Part shown: positions 45,901-54,602 of the stretch, piece after piece | Layout: every line of letters begins with the position of its first letter | Position numbering within the stretch: the first letter of the stretch is position 1 | Source: Pedobacter frigiditerrae | GTDB lineage: Bacteria; Bacteroidota; Bacteroidia; Sphingobacteriales; Sphingobacteriaceae | Assembly: GCF_004331645.1 (NCBI RefSeq) | Contig: NZ_SJSK01000002.1 | Coordinates: forward strand, 1,116,001-1,180,000 | Length of the DNA: 64,000 nt | Reading direction: 5' to 3' | Translations under genes and position numbers: made by a program | Notes under the pieces: model-generated | What the model was told of the DNA's origin: nothing | The model's database searches: none | The model's input: only the letters and a program-made list of their open reading frames with translations

Positions 45901-47146
45901 TCTTTTTTAAGGCATTTTTTTGATAATGCAGATAACCCGGGCTTTGTTGGCTCAGTGAAAACAGAAACGAATAGTACGTCCTGTCTTCGTTAAATACCAT
46001 AATCACTATGTCATCGAAATTAAACAGCTTTCTAAGGTTGAGATTAATTGCCTGAAAAAGTTCCGTTTTATTTCGGATGAGAGCGATATGCTCACTAATC
46101 TTGAGTAATAAATTGCTTTCTCTCTCCCTCGATAAAACCGATTCGTTAGCCCGTATATTATCAATAGTAACCGAAAGCTGACTAGAAACTTTCTTAATCA
46201 GTCGAATCTGAAAATCGCTGCTAGGTAAATTGTCTACCTGGCATAAGCACCAAATACCAATTAAACGATCTCTTGTATACAAGCTTGTTATAATCACACG
46301 CTTTATCCCATTTCCGTTTAATACCTGAAAATGTTCACTCAAATCGCCGGAAGTTTGCTGATGCTGCAGATCAAATATATGTGGTTCCTTGGAAAAAATT
46401 ACCTTGTTAATTAAGCTATCACTCGATGAAAATTGTGCCCTTATCGATCTGGTAAACTGAGAGCTCCGGCTCATAGAAGAACTCGTATCCTGAAGATAAG
46501 CAAATAGCGTCTTTTGATCCTCGCTAATCAGGTGTATAAAATGATCACTAAACGCAATATTCTGCTTTAGCTTACGCTGTACTAATTTCAGCAGATCCCG
46601 TGTGTCTCGTAAAGAAGCCATCTCATGGCCTAAGGAGTCGAGAATTTCATTTTCAGTTTCACGTCGAGTGAACTTGTCATAATCTGTTATCTTAGATAAG
46701 GTCTTAGCCAACCCTCCCGCAAGCGATTCCAACAATTTAATATCAATACGTTGATTGACAGCCTTATTATAAAGCATAACCAGACGGGCAATAAGTAAAT
46801 TATCATCAAATAGCTTAACCTCTATCGGCTCCAAGCCTTTACAGTACGCTGGGATTAAAAAATTCTTTAAATCTTCTTCAGAAAGGCTAATATCCCCTGA
46901 ATGGCAGAATACTTGTAATCCGGCAGAATAAAAAATATCTGAGAAATAATTTCTGAATCCATCCTCCCCAGCTACCTCGGTAAATATGGTAGCGTATATA
47001 TAACCCGAATGTTCCCTTAACTTCTCATTAACTAAAACGTATAACTGCTGCTTAGAGCGGACATTTATCAAATCAAGAGTAAGAGATAGGAATAATTCAC
47101 CATTGCTTAGCCCGGGAGCCAAATCGGCATGCCTGTTCACTTTCAT
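42965..47146 (-). CDS. Giant multi-GAF sigma-54-type transcriptional activator
   Basis: The 1393-residue protein contains about five tandem GAF-like modules of roughly 190 residues, each closing with a variant of [15 protein letters not shown], after a divergent N-terminal segment. These are followed by a coiled coil ([23 protein letters not shown]) and an AAA+ sigma-54-interaction domain from about residue 1075: Walker A GETGTGKE, the sigma-54 contact loop as GSFTGA rather than GAFTGA, Walker [11 protein letters not shown] Fis-type HTH ([20 protein letters not shown]) ends it. It would sense small ligands and activate sigma-54 promoters. It is divergent from the SDR cassette at 47409. The number of GAF modules is unusually high. 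Confidence 0.92.
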   Translation of the reverse strand: MKVNRHADLAPGLSNGELFLSLTLDLINVRSKQQLYVLVNEKLREHSGYIYATIFTEVAGEDGFRNYFSDIFYSAGLQVFCHSGDISLSEEDLKNFLIPAYCKGLEPIEVKLFDDNLLIARLVMLYNKAVNQRIDIKLLESLAGGLAKTLSKITDYDKFTRRETENEILDSLGHEMASLRDTRDLLKLVQRKLKQNIAFSDHFIHLISEDQKTLFAYLQDTSSSMSRSSQFTRSIRAQFSSSDSLINKVIFSKEPHIFDLQHQQTSGDLSEHFQVLNGNGIKRVIITSLYTRDRLIGIWCLCQVDNLPSSDFQIRLIKKVSSQLSVTIDNIRANESVLSRERESNLLLKISEHIALIRNKTELFQAINLNLRKLFNFDDIVIMVFNEDRTYYSFLFSLSQQSPGYLHYQKNALKKNIDDDCCLREVIHSQGLAILDVEELAQRESAPGYIKFEFDNGIKEKIAICLKDDHKIIGAYFVNSMRKSVYSDHELKLIEGVSYHISIAVSNILANEEIARRQEEKAILLSLSTEIASLKSRNDLFRVVNEKIKKIFSITQFGIAKINDDHLTHSAFMIDMGKAVIDHADYEKITNLKYSINDRAFSSVIRTDEPVMLDIAELAAEADAPAYVYFWEAIGFKKLLCLALRVGGTPIGTIFFNFLENEDDGRKYSLLKGVCSQVAVAVSNILASEEISSRVSERELLLSISTDLAAVRNHHELIAVITSRLKNQLTFTHTLIGIVNSDHATFKAYITDPASMSQGHPDYNDAKKLNFQINDGVMDKVYSSSVPLVFDFNELKAAQDLPVYLKINDESGIKQAIITRFSLGGEVFGFWMLFLKNKESLNSGSLSLIGGLANQISVAVSNIMANAEIRQRENEKSLLLSFSNALASIRNKEQLAKEFSDELRKFGVIGNYSLRLLSADQKYHQMYLYDARDAFTEHPGFNHILTMQCDVNDGITNLVLDSQEPLSFNIQELNERKTVPPYVKWWREIGLIELTGLRVRLGEVNIGILWLSIPQDYDKSANALLLKSISSQIAIALSNIHSNEKVVAQLEVIEKYKQQLEEEKVYLREEIQTTHNYDEIIGNSKEMKKTFHMVSQVEATDSTVLILGETGTGKELIARAIHNNSPRKDRLMIKVNCATLPANLIESELFGHEKGSFTGATERRVGKFELADKGTLFLDEIGELPLELQVKLLRALQEKEIERIGGRGTIKVDVRIIAATNRDLEKEMAEGRFRSDLYYRINIFPISLPPLRSRPEDIPSLATHFLQRFSKKLGKPIDAIGSSAMRELTQYSWPGNIRELEHLIERSILLTNGTMIKEIQLPLMRDKNKPLTSETVTCLKTIDENERDHILNMLKYCRGRVGGEGGAAERLGVPKSTLNSKIKRLGIRREHLY

Positions 47147-47270
47147 TCATTAAAATTAAATCAATATAGCATAAAAAACAAATAGAGTTGTACAGTAATG
47201 GTTATCAAATTATATAAGACAGAACGCTAACGAAAAATCAAGTCGACACTTCGTCCAAGTGAAAGCCTAG

Positions 47271-47286
47271 AGGCGATATATCGCCT
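47271..47286. promoter_or_regulatory. 16-bp perfect palindrome in the divergent promoter region
   Basis: AGGCGATATATCGCCT lies 125 nt upstream of the sigma-54 activator and 123 nt upstream of the SDR start. Its central position suggests an upstream activator or repressor site. Confidence 0.5.
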
Positions 47287-47408
47287 ATGCTTTTGAAGAA
47301 ATATTTTATTAAATAACTTTAAATCAACACGTTATATGTGTGGCATTATTTTTATAACCTTGTTTACAACCTGCATTTCAGGAAATTCAAAATTTAATTT
47401 TTACTTCA

Positions 47409-48149
47409 ATGAAAACACTAACGGGAAAAGTAATTTTAGTAACTGGAGCCTCAAGAGGCATCGGTGCAGCTGTAGCCTTAAAACTGGCTGACGAAGGGGC
47501 TAAACTAATTATCAACTATGCGGGAAATAAGGAAGCCGCTGCCGAGATTGTGGCAAAAATCGTTTACAATGGTGGTGAGGCAATCGCATTACAGGCTGAT
47601 GTAAGTAAGTCGGAAGAGGTAAAAATTCTTTTTGATCGTGGCATTGAGCATTATGGTAAAATTGACGTGTTGGTAAACAATGCCGGTATTATGATTACAA
47701 AACTGATCAAGGATACCACTGATGAAGATTTTACGCGGCAGTTTGGCATCAACGTCCGCGGCCCTTTTAACACGCTGCGTGAGGCAGCAACTAAACTGGC
47801 CGATAATGGTAGCGTCATCAACTTTTCATCAACCACAACCCGCGTAATGATGCCTACCTACGGAACTTACGTTGCATCTAAAGCCGCGGTAGAACAGTTT
47901 ACCAGGATTTTTGCCAAAGAAGTAGGTGCAAGAGGGATCAACGTAAATACAGTATCTCCCGGACCAACCAATACAGAACTGTTTACCAAAGGCAAGCCCC
48001 AGGAAGTTATTGAGCGTCTGGCTTCTTTAAATCCATTTAACCGAATTGGCGAACCTGAGGATATTGCCAGAGTAGTTGCCTTTTTGGCAAGCGACGACGC
48101 TAAATGGATTAATGCGCAAAACATTGGTGCAAACGGCGGAATGGCGTAG
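47409..48149 (+). CDS. SDR, cassette 2 first gene
   Basis: The 246-residue SDR carries TGASRGIGAAVALKL (residues 12-26), NNAGIM, FSSTTTRVMMPTYGTYVASK and ends NIGANGGMA. It has the same length and very similar sequence to the SDR at 25857. It is divergent from the giant GAF/sigma-54 activator, which probably controls it, and is 45 nt from the next SDR, without the DUF1097 gene that separates the pair in cassette 1. Confidence 0.92.
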   Translation: MKTLTGKVILVTGASRGIGAAVALKLADEGAKLIINYAGNKEAAAEIVAKIVYNGGEAIALQADVSKSEEVKILFDRGIEHYGKIDVLVNNAGIMITKLIKDTTDEDFTRQFGINVRGPFNTLREAATKLADNGSVINFSSTTTRVMMPTYGTYVASKAAVEQFTRIFAKEVGARGINVNTVSPGPTNTELFTKGKPQEVIERLASLNPFNRIGEPEDIARVVAFLASDDAKWINAQNIGANGGMA

Positions 48150-48194
48150 ATTATCAATTCCAGTTTTAAATTAAAATCATTAACTATAAAACCC

Positions 48195-48947
48195 ATGAAC
48201 TCATTAAAAAATAAAGTAGCCTTAATTACCGGATCCGCAAGAGGTTTAGGTAAGGCCATTGCCGAACGTTACGCAGCTTTAGGTGCCGATATCGTTATAA
48301 ACTATTCTCGCGACAAAGCATCTGCCGATGACGTCGTAAGGAATATCAAAGCTATGGGCTCAAGAGTAATAGCTGTACAGGCCGATGTGAGCAAGGTAGC
48401 CGATATTGAAAGGTTATTTGCCGAAGCAAAAAAAGAATTTGGGAAAATAGATATTATAGTAGCCAATGCAGGTATTGAAATGGTAGAAACCCCGGTTGTC
48501 GATTTTACCGAGGAACAATTTGACCGCTTGTTTTCTATAAACACTAAAGGCTCATACTTCACCATGCAGCAAGCAGCAAAAACAGTAACCGATAATGGCC
48601 GCATCATCTACATCGCATCCAGCACCACCTCATTCCCAGTACCAGGAATGGCAGTGTATGGCGGCAGTAAAACCACACCACGCTATCTTGTAGACATCCT
48701 TTCAAAAGAGATTGGTCATAGAGGGGTAACAGTCAATTCTATTATCCCCTTTGCAGTAGATCACTCGGGCATATTCGCCGACCCAGATAGTTATCCAGCA
48801 CTGCGGAAACAATTATTAGATAGCTGTCCGATGGGACGTTTAGCAGACGTTGAGGACGTAGCCAATGCAGCCGAATTCTTTGCGAGTGGACTTTCTTCGT
48901 TCGTGTCAGGACAGCATCTACTGGTTAACGGCGGCGCAACAAATTAA
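48195..48947 (+). CDS. SDR, cassette 2 second gene
   Basis: The 250-residue SDR has TGSARGLGKAIAERYAALGAD, ANAGIE, SSTTSFPVPGMAVYGGSK and LLVNGGATN at the end. It closely matches the protein at 27164 over its full length. It is followed 41 nt later by an HD-domain gene in the same direction, so the operon here is SDR-SDR-HD. Confidence 0.92.
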   Translation: MNSLKNKVALITGSARGLGKAIAERYAALGADIVINYSRDKASADDVVRNIKAMGSRVIAVQADVSKVADIERLFAEAKKEFGKIDIIVANAGIEMVETPVVDFTEEQFDRLFSINTKGSYFTMQQAAKTVTDNGRIIYIASSTTSFPVPGMAVYGGSKTTPRYLVDILSKEIGHRGVTVNSIIPFAVDHSGIFADPDSYPALRKQLLDSCPMGRLADVEDVANAAEFFASGLSSFVSGQHLLVNGGATN

Positions 48948-48988
48948 TTCAAATATTTATTATCAAATATTAAAAAAAAATAATAATC

Positions 48989-49639
48989 ATGTCAATAAAC
49001 AAAGTAAAATCGCTGGCGGGAATCGTTGTTCCAGACAGTACCATTGCCAATCAAGCTACGGAATTATTGCTAGAGCACGGTACGGAATTTATCTACAATC
49101 ATTCATTGCGGGTGTTCTTTTTCTCTTCTCTTAACGGTAAACGGAATAGTTTACAGTACGACCCCGAACTATTGTATGTTTGTTCCGTATTTCATGACCT
49201 GGGCTTAACCAAACATTATAGCAGCCCTGATCTTCGCTTTGAAGTAGATGGGGCCAATGCAGCCCGTGATTTTTTGAAGGGCCACGGCATAGCGCAAGAC
49301 AAGCTCCAATTGGCATGGGATACAATCGCCCTCCACACTACCATCGGAATTGCCGAGCATAAAGAAGCGGAAGTTGCCTTAATGTATTCCGGTGTAGGAT
49401 TAGATGTCATGGGTGAAGGTTACGAGAATCTCAGCGCAGAACATAGAGAAGATATCATAAAAGCATTTCCAAGGAATGATTTTAAGAAAAATATTATTCC
49501 GACTTTTTTCAGTGGTTTTGAGCATAAAACAGAAACAACCTTCGGTAATATTAAAGCCGATGTGTGTGCATTTATGATACCCAATTTCCATCGTAAAAAT
49601 TTCTGTGATTGTATATTGCATTCACCATGGAGTGAATAA
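48989..49639 (+). CDS. HD-domain phosphohydrolase-like protein
   Basis: The 216-residue protein has an HD domain: the first His in YNHSLRVFFFSS, the doublet in CSVFHDLGLTKHY, and later His in IALHTTIGIAEHKEAE. Family members are metal-dependent phosphohydrolases or related hydrolases; this one resembles cyanamide-hydratase-like HD proteins in layout, which is tentative. It is co-directional with and 41 nt from the SDR gene. Confidence 0.82.
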   Translation: MSINKVKSLAGIVVPDSTIANQATELLLEHGTEFIYNHSLRVFFFSSLNGKRNSLQYDPELLYVCSVFHDLGLTKHYSSPDLRFEVDGANAARDFLKGHGIAQDKLQLAWDTIALHTTIGIAEHKEAEVALMYSGVGLDVMGEGYENLSAEHREDIIKAFPRNDFKKNIIPTFFSGFEHKTETTFGNIKADVCAFMIPNFHRKNFCDCILHSPWSE

Positions 49640-49807
49640 GGCTTACGGAAAATACAACAGATGATTTAAACCCACTCCTTAAGTAGAATCTAAGCAATTG
49701 AAACTTTGGTGAAGAGAAACTTTTATTGAATGTGGTTTCATTGGGTTGGTGAGGTTAAAAAAAAATAGCGTTACATGTTGACGAATGTTGAGATGAACAT
49801 TAGCAGT

Positions 49808-49840
49808 TGATCAAATTGATATTAATTATCTATTTGATCA
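49808..49840. promoter_or_regulatory. 33-bp near-palindrome before the aldo/keto reductase operon
   Basis: TGATCAAAT (49808-49816) is inverted as ATTTGATCA (49832-49840), and the 15 nt between contain a second dyad, GATATTAATTATC. It ends 34 nt before the aldo/keto reductase start codon, where a repressor would act. Confidence 0.6.
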
Positions 49841-49874
49841 TCATCACTTTAGCTATTGTATAAATTGATAGATT

Positions 49875-50756
49875 ATGGAAAAGACTAAAAATCAAAAAGA
49901 AGAAAAAGAAGTAAGCAACATCGATGTTATATACACCTTCAAATTTAACAATGAATTAGAAGTAAATCGTTTAGGCTATGGAACCATGCAATTAAATGGT
50001 GCGGGCGTGTGGGGAGATTCTTCAAATCGCGATCTCGACAAACGTGTGCTCCATTCTGCAGTGGAATCTGGCGTCAATTTCATTGATACTGCTGACGCCT
50101 ACGGTCCTCATACCAATGAATTGCTGGTTAAAGACGCGGTAGGTGCGTATTATGACAGCATTGTTATCGCAACCAAAGGTGGATTGGAACGAAGTGGTCC
50201 GGGTAGATGGCACGTCAACGGCAAGCCGGAGTATATAGCTCTAGCGATTGAAGGAAGTCTGAAGCGCTTGGATAAACAACGGATCCAGTTATGGCAATTG
50301 CACCGTGTTGATCCTAGAATTCCGATCGAAGAAACGCTGGCGCCCGTTGCCGATGCCGTTAGGGCTGGCAAGATCCAGTACGTGGGACTATCGGAAGTTG
50401 ATATTAAAGTTATTGAACGCGCAAGAAAGATTGTGCCGATCGTGTCGGTGCAAAACCTCTATAACTTGTCTGAGCGCGGTTGGGAGCACATTGTAGACTA
50501 TACCGCGAAAAATGGCATGGCGTTTATTCCATGGTTCCCACTCGCATCAGGTCCAGATAAATTGAAGGATAGGCTTGCACATATCGCAAACAAGCATAAT
50601 GCCACAACTTCACAAATAGCTTTAGCTTGGCTGCTGAAACGTTCGCCAAATATCCTCCTTATTCCGGGCACTAGCTCTCTGGCTCATCTTCAGGAAAATA
50701 TGGAAGCTGTACAGATAAAATTGACGGACCGGGAATTTGAAATATTATCCAAATAA
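49875..50756 (+). CDS. Aldo/keto reductase
   Basis: The 293-residue (alpha/beta)8 enzyme reduces aldehydes and ketones with NADPH. Catalytic-tetrad residues are visible in FIDTADAYGPHTNELLVKDAV (Asp, Tyr), IVIATKGG (Lys) and IQLWQLHRVD (His). The cofactor site is in LAWLLKRSPNILLIPGTSSLAHLQEN. The N-terminus carries about 20 extra polar residues (EKTKNQKEEKEVSN). It begins a rightward operon with an exported NTF2-like protein and an SDR. A large dyad precedes it. Confidence 0.93.
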   Translation: MEKTKNQKEEKEVSNIDVIYTFKFNNELEVNRLGYGTMQLNGAGVWGDSSNRDLDKRVLHSAVESGVNFIDTADAYGPHTNELLVKDAVGAYYDSIVIATKGGLERSGPGRWHVNGKPEYIALAIEGSLKRLDKQRIQLWQLHRVDPRIPIEETLAPVADAVRAGKIQYVGLSEVDIKVIERARKIVPIVSVQNLYNLSERGWEHIVDYTAKNGMAFIPWFPLASGPDKLKDRLAHIANKHNATTSQIALAWLLKRSPNILLIPGTSSLAHLQENMEAVQIKLTDREFEILSK

Positions 50757-50767
50757 AATTATAAACT

Positions 50768-51286
50768 ATGGAAATCAAAGGTGTTTTTAGTTCTAGATAT
50801 GGCAAGGTATTGGTGATCACCATGCTAAATTTCTTTTTTTTAACTACAGGCGTTTTACACGCCCAATATAAAAAATCAGCCACAATGGAAAATAAAATAT
50901 TAATTCAAGAAGGCTTTAATAAATGGGCGAGTGGTACCGGTAATTTTTTTGACCTGTTAGCAGATGATATACAATGGACAATAACTGGAAGCACTCCGCT
51001 ATCCAAAACATACGTAAGTAAAAAGCAATTTATGGATGAGGTAATCATTCCATTAAATGACCGTCTTTCAAAAAAAATTACACCTAAGGTTACCGGACTT
51101 TATGCTGATGGTAACATTGTAGTTGCTTTATGGGATGGCAAGGCAACCGCGGCAGATGGAAAACCTTACAATGCTAGTTATTCGTGGACCATGGAGATTA
51201 AGAACAAAAAGATAGTCAGGGTAGTAGCCTTTTTGGACGGGATCGAGTTTGCCGATATTATGAGAAGAATCCCAGACCGTAAATAG
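50768..51286 (+). CDS. Exported NTF2/SnoaL-like protein
   Basis: The 172-residue protein has a hydrophobic N-terminal segment (GKVLVITMLNFFFLTTGVLHAQ) acting as signal peptide, then an NTF2-like domain (ILIQEGFNKWASGTGNFFDLLADDIQWTITGSTPLSKTY, ENKKIVRVVAFLDGIEF type pattern). SnoaL-like relatives bind or isomerise small hydrophobic compounds. It lies 11 nt after the aldo/keto reductase and 28 nt before an SDR, matching the oxidoreductase-NTF2-SDR grouping at 37.2-39.3 kb. Confidence 0.8.
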   Translation: MEIKGVFSSRYGKVLVITMLNFFFLTTGVLHAQYKKSATMENKILIQEGFNKWASGTGNFFDLLADDIQWTITGSTPLSKTYVSKKQFMDEVIIPLNDRLSKKITPKVTGLYADGNIVVALWDGKATAADGKPYNASYSWTMEIKNKKIVRVVAFLDGIEFADIMRRIPDRK

Positions 51287-51314
51287 TAACATTCTAAATT
51301 TAAAGTTAAAAAAA

Positions 51315-52151
51315 ATGAATGATCAAAAAACATGGTTTATCACAGGAGCATCTAGGGGCTTGGGATTAGAAATCACAAAGGCAGTACTGGCTTCGGGTGA
51401 CAATGTAGTAGCCGGAGCAAGAAACCGGGCGCCAGAATTAGAGGAACTTAAGCATGAAAATCTATTTGTAGTAAGTCTGGATGTCACACACGAAGAACAA
51501 GTGATAGAAGCTATAGGCCAAGCGATATCAAAATTTGGTAAAATTGATGTCCTGCTGAACAATGCGGGATTCGGTTTATTAGCGGCCGTGGAAGAAGCAT
51601 CAGATAAAGAGATCCGTCACATGTATGACACTAACGTGTTTGGCACTTTAAACGTGATCCGTCACACGCTGCCTCATTTACGCAATCAGCGCAGTGGGCA
51701 CATTATCAATATATCTTCTGTTGGAGGTCTATCCGGGTCAGCCGGTTGGGGTTTATATAATTCGACGAAATTTGCAGTGGAAGGTTTTAGTGAAGCGCTT
51801 TCCAAAGAGCTGACCCCCTTAAATATTCATGTTACAGCAGTTGAACCTGGTTATTTCCGTACGAACTTTTTGGATGGATCTTCATTAAATACCATTTCCA
51901 ATATTATTGATGACTACGAAGACACTGTGGGAAAAATGCGTTCAAGAGCGGTAATGGTTAATAAAATGCAGCCTGGTGATCCTAAAAAACTGGCTGATGC
52001 GCTGATACAAATTGTGTATAGCCAAAAACCTCCTTTGCATCTTCCTTTGGGTAAAGATGCATTAGAGAGTTACCAAACTAAAACTGCCAATTTCGCAAAT
52101 GATATTGAAGCATGGAAGGATGTAATTACCGGAACTGATCACTCATCATGA
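51315..52151 (+). CDS. SDR family oxidoreductase
   Basis: The 278-residue SDR has TGASRGLGLEITKAVLAS (residues 11-28), NNAGFGLLAAVEEAS, SSVGGLSGSAGWGLYNSTK with the active-site Tyr and Lys, and VEPGYFRTNF. It belongs to the same subgroup as those at 37198 and 41080. It is the last gene of the aldo/keto reductase operon. Confidence 0.9.
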   Translation: MNDQKTWFITGASRGLGLEITKAVLASGDNVVAGARNRAPELEELKHENLFVVSLDVTHEEQVIEAIGQAISKFGKIDVLLNNAGFGLLAAVEEASDKEIRHMYDTNVFGTLNVIRHTLPHLRNQRSGHIINISSVGGLSGSAGWGLYNSTKFAVEGFSEALSKELTPLNIHVTAVEPGYFRTNFLDGSSLNTISNIIDDYEDTVGKMRSRAVMVNKMQPGDPKKLADALIQIVYSQKPPLHLPLGKDALESYQTKTANFANDIEAWKDVITGTDHSS

Positions 52152-52527
52152 TTTATAAGTTTATAAAAAATCTGGTATAAGCGAATTAAAAATATACCTT
52201 TTGATAAAGAGCGGGATAGTTGTAAATAAATATTCACAGCTATATGAAGAATTTCAATCTGGAAACAAGATTACTGATTGCGAGGCTATACTCATCTAAA
52301 TCTGAATTGACTATTTTCTTGGTAAATGGGTCGTTAATTAGAAATTCACTCTTGTTTTCTGGATGTTTCTTTAACTATTTGCCACACAAGAAATGTGAAG
52401 TGTCGATAAATCTAGTTTGACTTTTATGGCATACCCAGATTTTTAGATTGTAGGAAATACCATTTTTGTAATAGTGTACGAAACCTTTTTTGCCGCTTGA
52501 TGCAAAACTTCCTGTTATACAAACAAA

Positions 52528-52558
52528 GCCCCAGTCTATGGTATAAATGGGGCCTTTT
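52528..52558 (+). terminator. Terminator-like hairpin
   Basis: GCCCCA (52528-52533) pairs with TGGGGC (52548-52553) and is followed by CTTTTC. It lies about 380 nt after the nearest rightward gene, so its role is uncertain. Confidence 0.4.
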
Positions 52559-52590
52559 CGCGATTTTTAGAATTGAAAATCTGACCTCTG

Positions 52591-52669
52591 GAGCCTATTT
52601 ACTTTTCTAGAAACCCCACTTGATGACCTTAAGAGAATTGCAAGGATTGATGAATATTATTTAGAATAA
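52591..52669 (+). pseudogene. Relic of the small-ORF family, frameshifted
   Basis: EPIYFSRNP in one frame continues as LDDLKRIARIDEYYLE and a TAA in the next. This matches the end of the intact 43-residue frame at 25448-25579 (YFSRNLFDDLTRISKIDED). Confidence 0.5.
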
Positions 52670-52735
52670 TGGGATAATATAAATCATTTATTGAAAAACC
52701 AACAATAATTAGGTTGGATTTCATCGCGAAATCTA

Positions 52736-52990
52736 TTAGTTATTTTCTTTAATAATGTTTTCTCGGATTTGTAAAAGATAAATACTTAACTCACCAATGT
52801 CTTGCTTTTCTTTTAACCACTCGTATTCGTAAGTTAAACTATAAGTTTTACCAAATCCATATTTGCCCATGATTGTAATGCTAATTGGTTCTCCCTCGAG
52901 ATTTGCTCCGTTTCTAATAACTTCGAGATCATTTAAAGTAGTATTTAAATTGAATTCGATTAATTCCTTAATTTGGTTATATCTGATCAT
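52736..52990 (-). CDS. Uncharacterised small protein, 84 residues
   Basis: No family was recognised. The product is soluble, with an amphipathic N-terminus (IRYNQIKELIEFNLNTTLNDLEVI) and a strand-rich middle (PISITIMGKYGFGKTYSLTYEYEWLKE). It is bounded by non-coding DNA on both sides. Codon use looks protein-like, and the ATG is preceded by a normal AT-rich leader. It could be a remnant of a larger gene. Confidence 0.5.
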   Translation of the reverse strand: MIRYNQIKELIEFNLNTTLNDLEVIRNGANLEGEPISITIMGKYGFGKTYSLTYEYEWLKEKQDIGELSIYLLQIRENIIKENN

Positions 52991-53087
52991 ATAATGCTAA
53001 TTTATTCTTAAAAAAAATACTAAGGGCTCGTAATTTCAACGGCTTTAACAAAACCACCTAATAACGAGTTTTGATCGTAAATAACCA

Positions 53088-53189
53088 TTCGAGGACTTCA
53101 GAGTCAAAGGCACGAATCTTTCAGAAGAGGAAGTAGAAAAATATATTGATTTAATTTATTTCTTTTCAAATCAGGCATTTAATCTATAA
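53088..53189 (+). pseudogene. Small-protein relic (LSEEEVEKYIDLIY type)
   Basis: The frame reads VKGTNLSEEEVEKYIDLIYF, FSNQAFNL and stops. It lacks a start codon. The pattern recalls the short Bacteroidota proteins with LTPEEAE-like helices; the relic at 18591 is of the same general kind. Confidence 0.4.
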
Positions 53190-53428
53190 AATGCTAGTAA
53201 AACTTGCAGTCCTGTCGAATTTGACAGGATCGAACCAAAAAAAGCTGAGCATATAAACTATAATCTATTCGCTAAGAAGGTGTTAGTGAAGCAACTTTGA
53301 GTTTTTTAGACGCTTTGCACAGTATGGGTGCGGACACTGGGCTCTAACCAAAAATCGGCCTCTATTTACGCTATGCAACGATTTGAAAATCAGCTGAAAA
53401 AGAAATGCCCTTCACGATATCGTGAATG

Positions 53429-53518
53429 GCATTGGCTCCCGAGGCTGTGTACTTTTCTAACAATCTACTGGACGATTTTACTAGAATTTCATAAATAGAT
53501 GGAGATTCTTTGAAATAA
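53429..53518 (+). pseudogene. Relic of the small-ORF family, with internal stop
   Basis: APEAVYFSNNLLDDFTRIS, stop, IDGDSLK, stop. It matches the C-terminal half of the 43-residue frame at 25448 without gaps, broken by a single stop codon. Confidence 0.55.
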
Positions 53519-53555
53519 AATAATGATTACATTTTAAATTTGCATCCGGAGGCAA

Positions 53556-54086
53556 TTATTTAGATTCGGCGATAATGTATTTGCTGGCAATCAATAAAAA
53601 AAGCGTACGATCTGCCTTAGCCTCTTCGTAGTTTTCCTTTAAAAGGTTTGCGATCTGCTTGTTCTTTATCTTAACTGCAGCCATCTGGAGAATTTGGAAA
53701 GAGGCCATTTCAACACTCTCTATATTCTGTAAGTAGAAAAGTATAGACAGATCTCGAAGTTCTCTATCTTTTCCCTGTTGCTGGATAGCCGAGAAAGCAT
53801 CTTCTACTAGACCAGTAAGACCTTTCGCATTGCAATCTGAATAGGTAGAATCCAAAATGGTATAGATCATTTCCATTCTGGATATTTCATTCTCCACATG
53901 ATTTATGGTTTCTAAAATTGCCGATTTCAGATCAGCAAAGTGTGCCTGCTCTAATAGCTGGGGAAGTCGAGTGATCAAATGGATCTTGGCACAATAGATC
54001 TTATCTAAATGGCCAATAAAAAACGTTTTCAGCTTTTCACCATCAAAGTTGATGCGTTCGCTATCATGATTGTTTGTTTGGTGCAT
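53556..54086 (-). CDS. DUF892/YciE-like ferritin-fold protein
   Basis: The 176-residue protein has the DUF892 pattern of four long helices: KLKTFFIGHLDKIYCAKIHLITRLPQLLEQA, then LKSAILETINHVENEISRMEMIYTIL, then the pair around NIESVEMASFQILQMAAVKI. YciE-like proteins are ferritin-like and linked to stress responses. The usual metal-ligand Glu/His positions are partly kept (Glu in the HVENEI motif). It lies 6 nt after the response regulator gene and is co-transcribed with it. Confidence 0.82.
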   Translation of the reverse strand: MHQTNNHDSERINFDGEKLKTFFIGHLDKIYCAKIHLITRLPQLLEQAHFADLKSAILETINHVENEISRMEMIYTILDSTYSDCNAKGLTGLVEDAFSAIQQQGKDRELRDLSILFYLQNIESVEMASFQILQMAAVKIKNKQIANLLKENYEEAKADRTLFLLIASKYIIAESK

Positions 54087-54092
54087 GTTGAT

Positions 54093-54458
54093 TTAATATT
54101 TTATCATTTCCCTAACCTTTTCAGTCAGCCCCATAATGTCGAATGGTTTGGTAAGGTATCCATTGGCTCCACAGCTACTGGCAATCATTGCAAGATTTTT
54201 TTCTGCCGATAATAGCAAAACTGGTAAATGACTGGTCACGGTGAAAGCCTTTAATTCAGCACAAATCTGTGCCCCAGTCTTTTCACATCCGCTAATACGG
54301 ACATCAAGCAGTACAATATCCGGATGCAATAAGCCTATTTCATCAGCGGACATTCCATTTCGCTTAGAAACGATATCGTAACCTTCATCCTGGAAAATAA
54401 TATTGAGTATTTCCAGAATATCTGGGTCATCCTCTATAATCAGTATACGTTTGGTCAT
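54093..54458 (-). CDS. Single-domain response regulator
   Basis: A stand-alone CheY-like receiver of about 121 residues: acidic pocket IIEDD, phosphorylated Asp in DIVLLDVRISG, the Ser in PVLLLSAE, and Lys in YLTKPFDIMGL. It has no output domain, so it must act by protein contact. The ATG at 54458 (MTKRILIIEDD) is the natural start; the open frame upstream to 54497 is rejected. It is paired with the DUF892 gene 6 nt downstream. A cognate kinase is not adjacent; the truncated PAS/HisKA protein at 58687 is 4 kb away. Confidence 0.88.
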   Translation of the reverse strand: MTKRILIIEDDPDILEILNIIFQDEGYDIVSKRNGMSADEIGLLHPDIVLLDVRISGCEKTGAQICAELKAFTVTSHLPVLLLSAEKNLAMIASSCGANGYLTKPFDIMGLTEKVREMIKY

Positions 54459-54602
54459 GTAGATAATAAAACGGAAACTTGCTATCAAACACGGCAAAGT
54501 CTAAATTGTTTAGTAGATTTTTTTGAGCCGCCTAATCTAATTGAATAAATTAAAGGCAATGGATTTATTTTTATCATTCCACATATAAAGGACAAATGAA
54601 CC

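Larger units (their letters stand above)
52152..52735. other. Gene-poor stretch after the aldo/keto reductase operon
   Basis: No intact gene is seen in these 584 nt. They contain a terminator-like hairpin (52528-52553) and a frameshifted relic of the 25448-type small ORF (52591-52669). Confidence 0.5.
52991..53555. other. Gene-poor stretch with two small-protein relics
   Basis: These 565 nt contain a short protein-like run (53088-53189), a 16-bp palindrome TTCACGATATCGTGAA (53411-53426) and another broken copy of the small-ORF family (53429-53518). No intact gene was seen. Confidence 0.5.

Noticed and set aside
47340..47400. Sigma-54 promoter before the SDR cassette (GTGGCATTATTTTTATA)
   Set aside because: The -24 part is plausible but no GC is found at the required 10-bp spacing.
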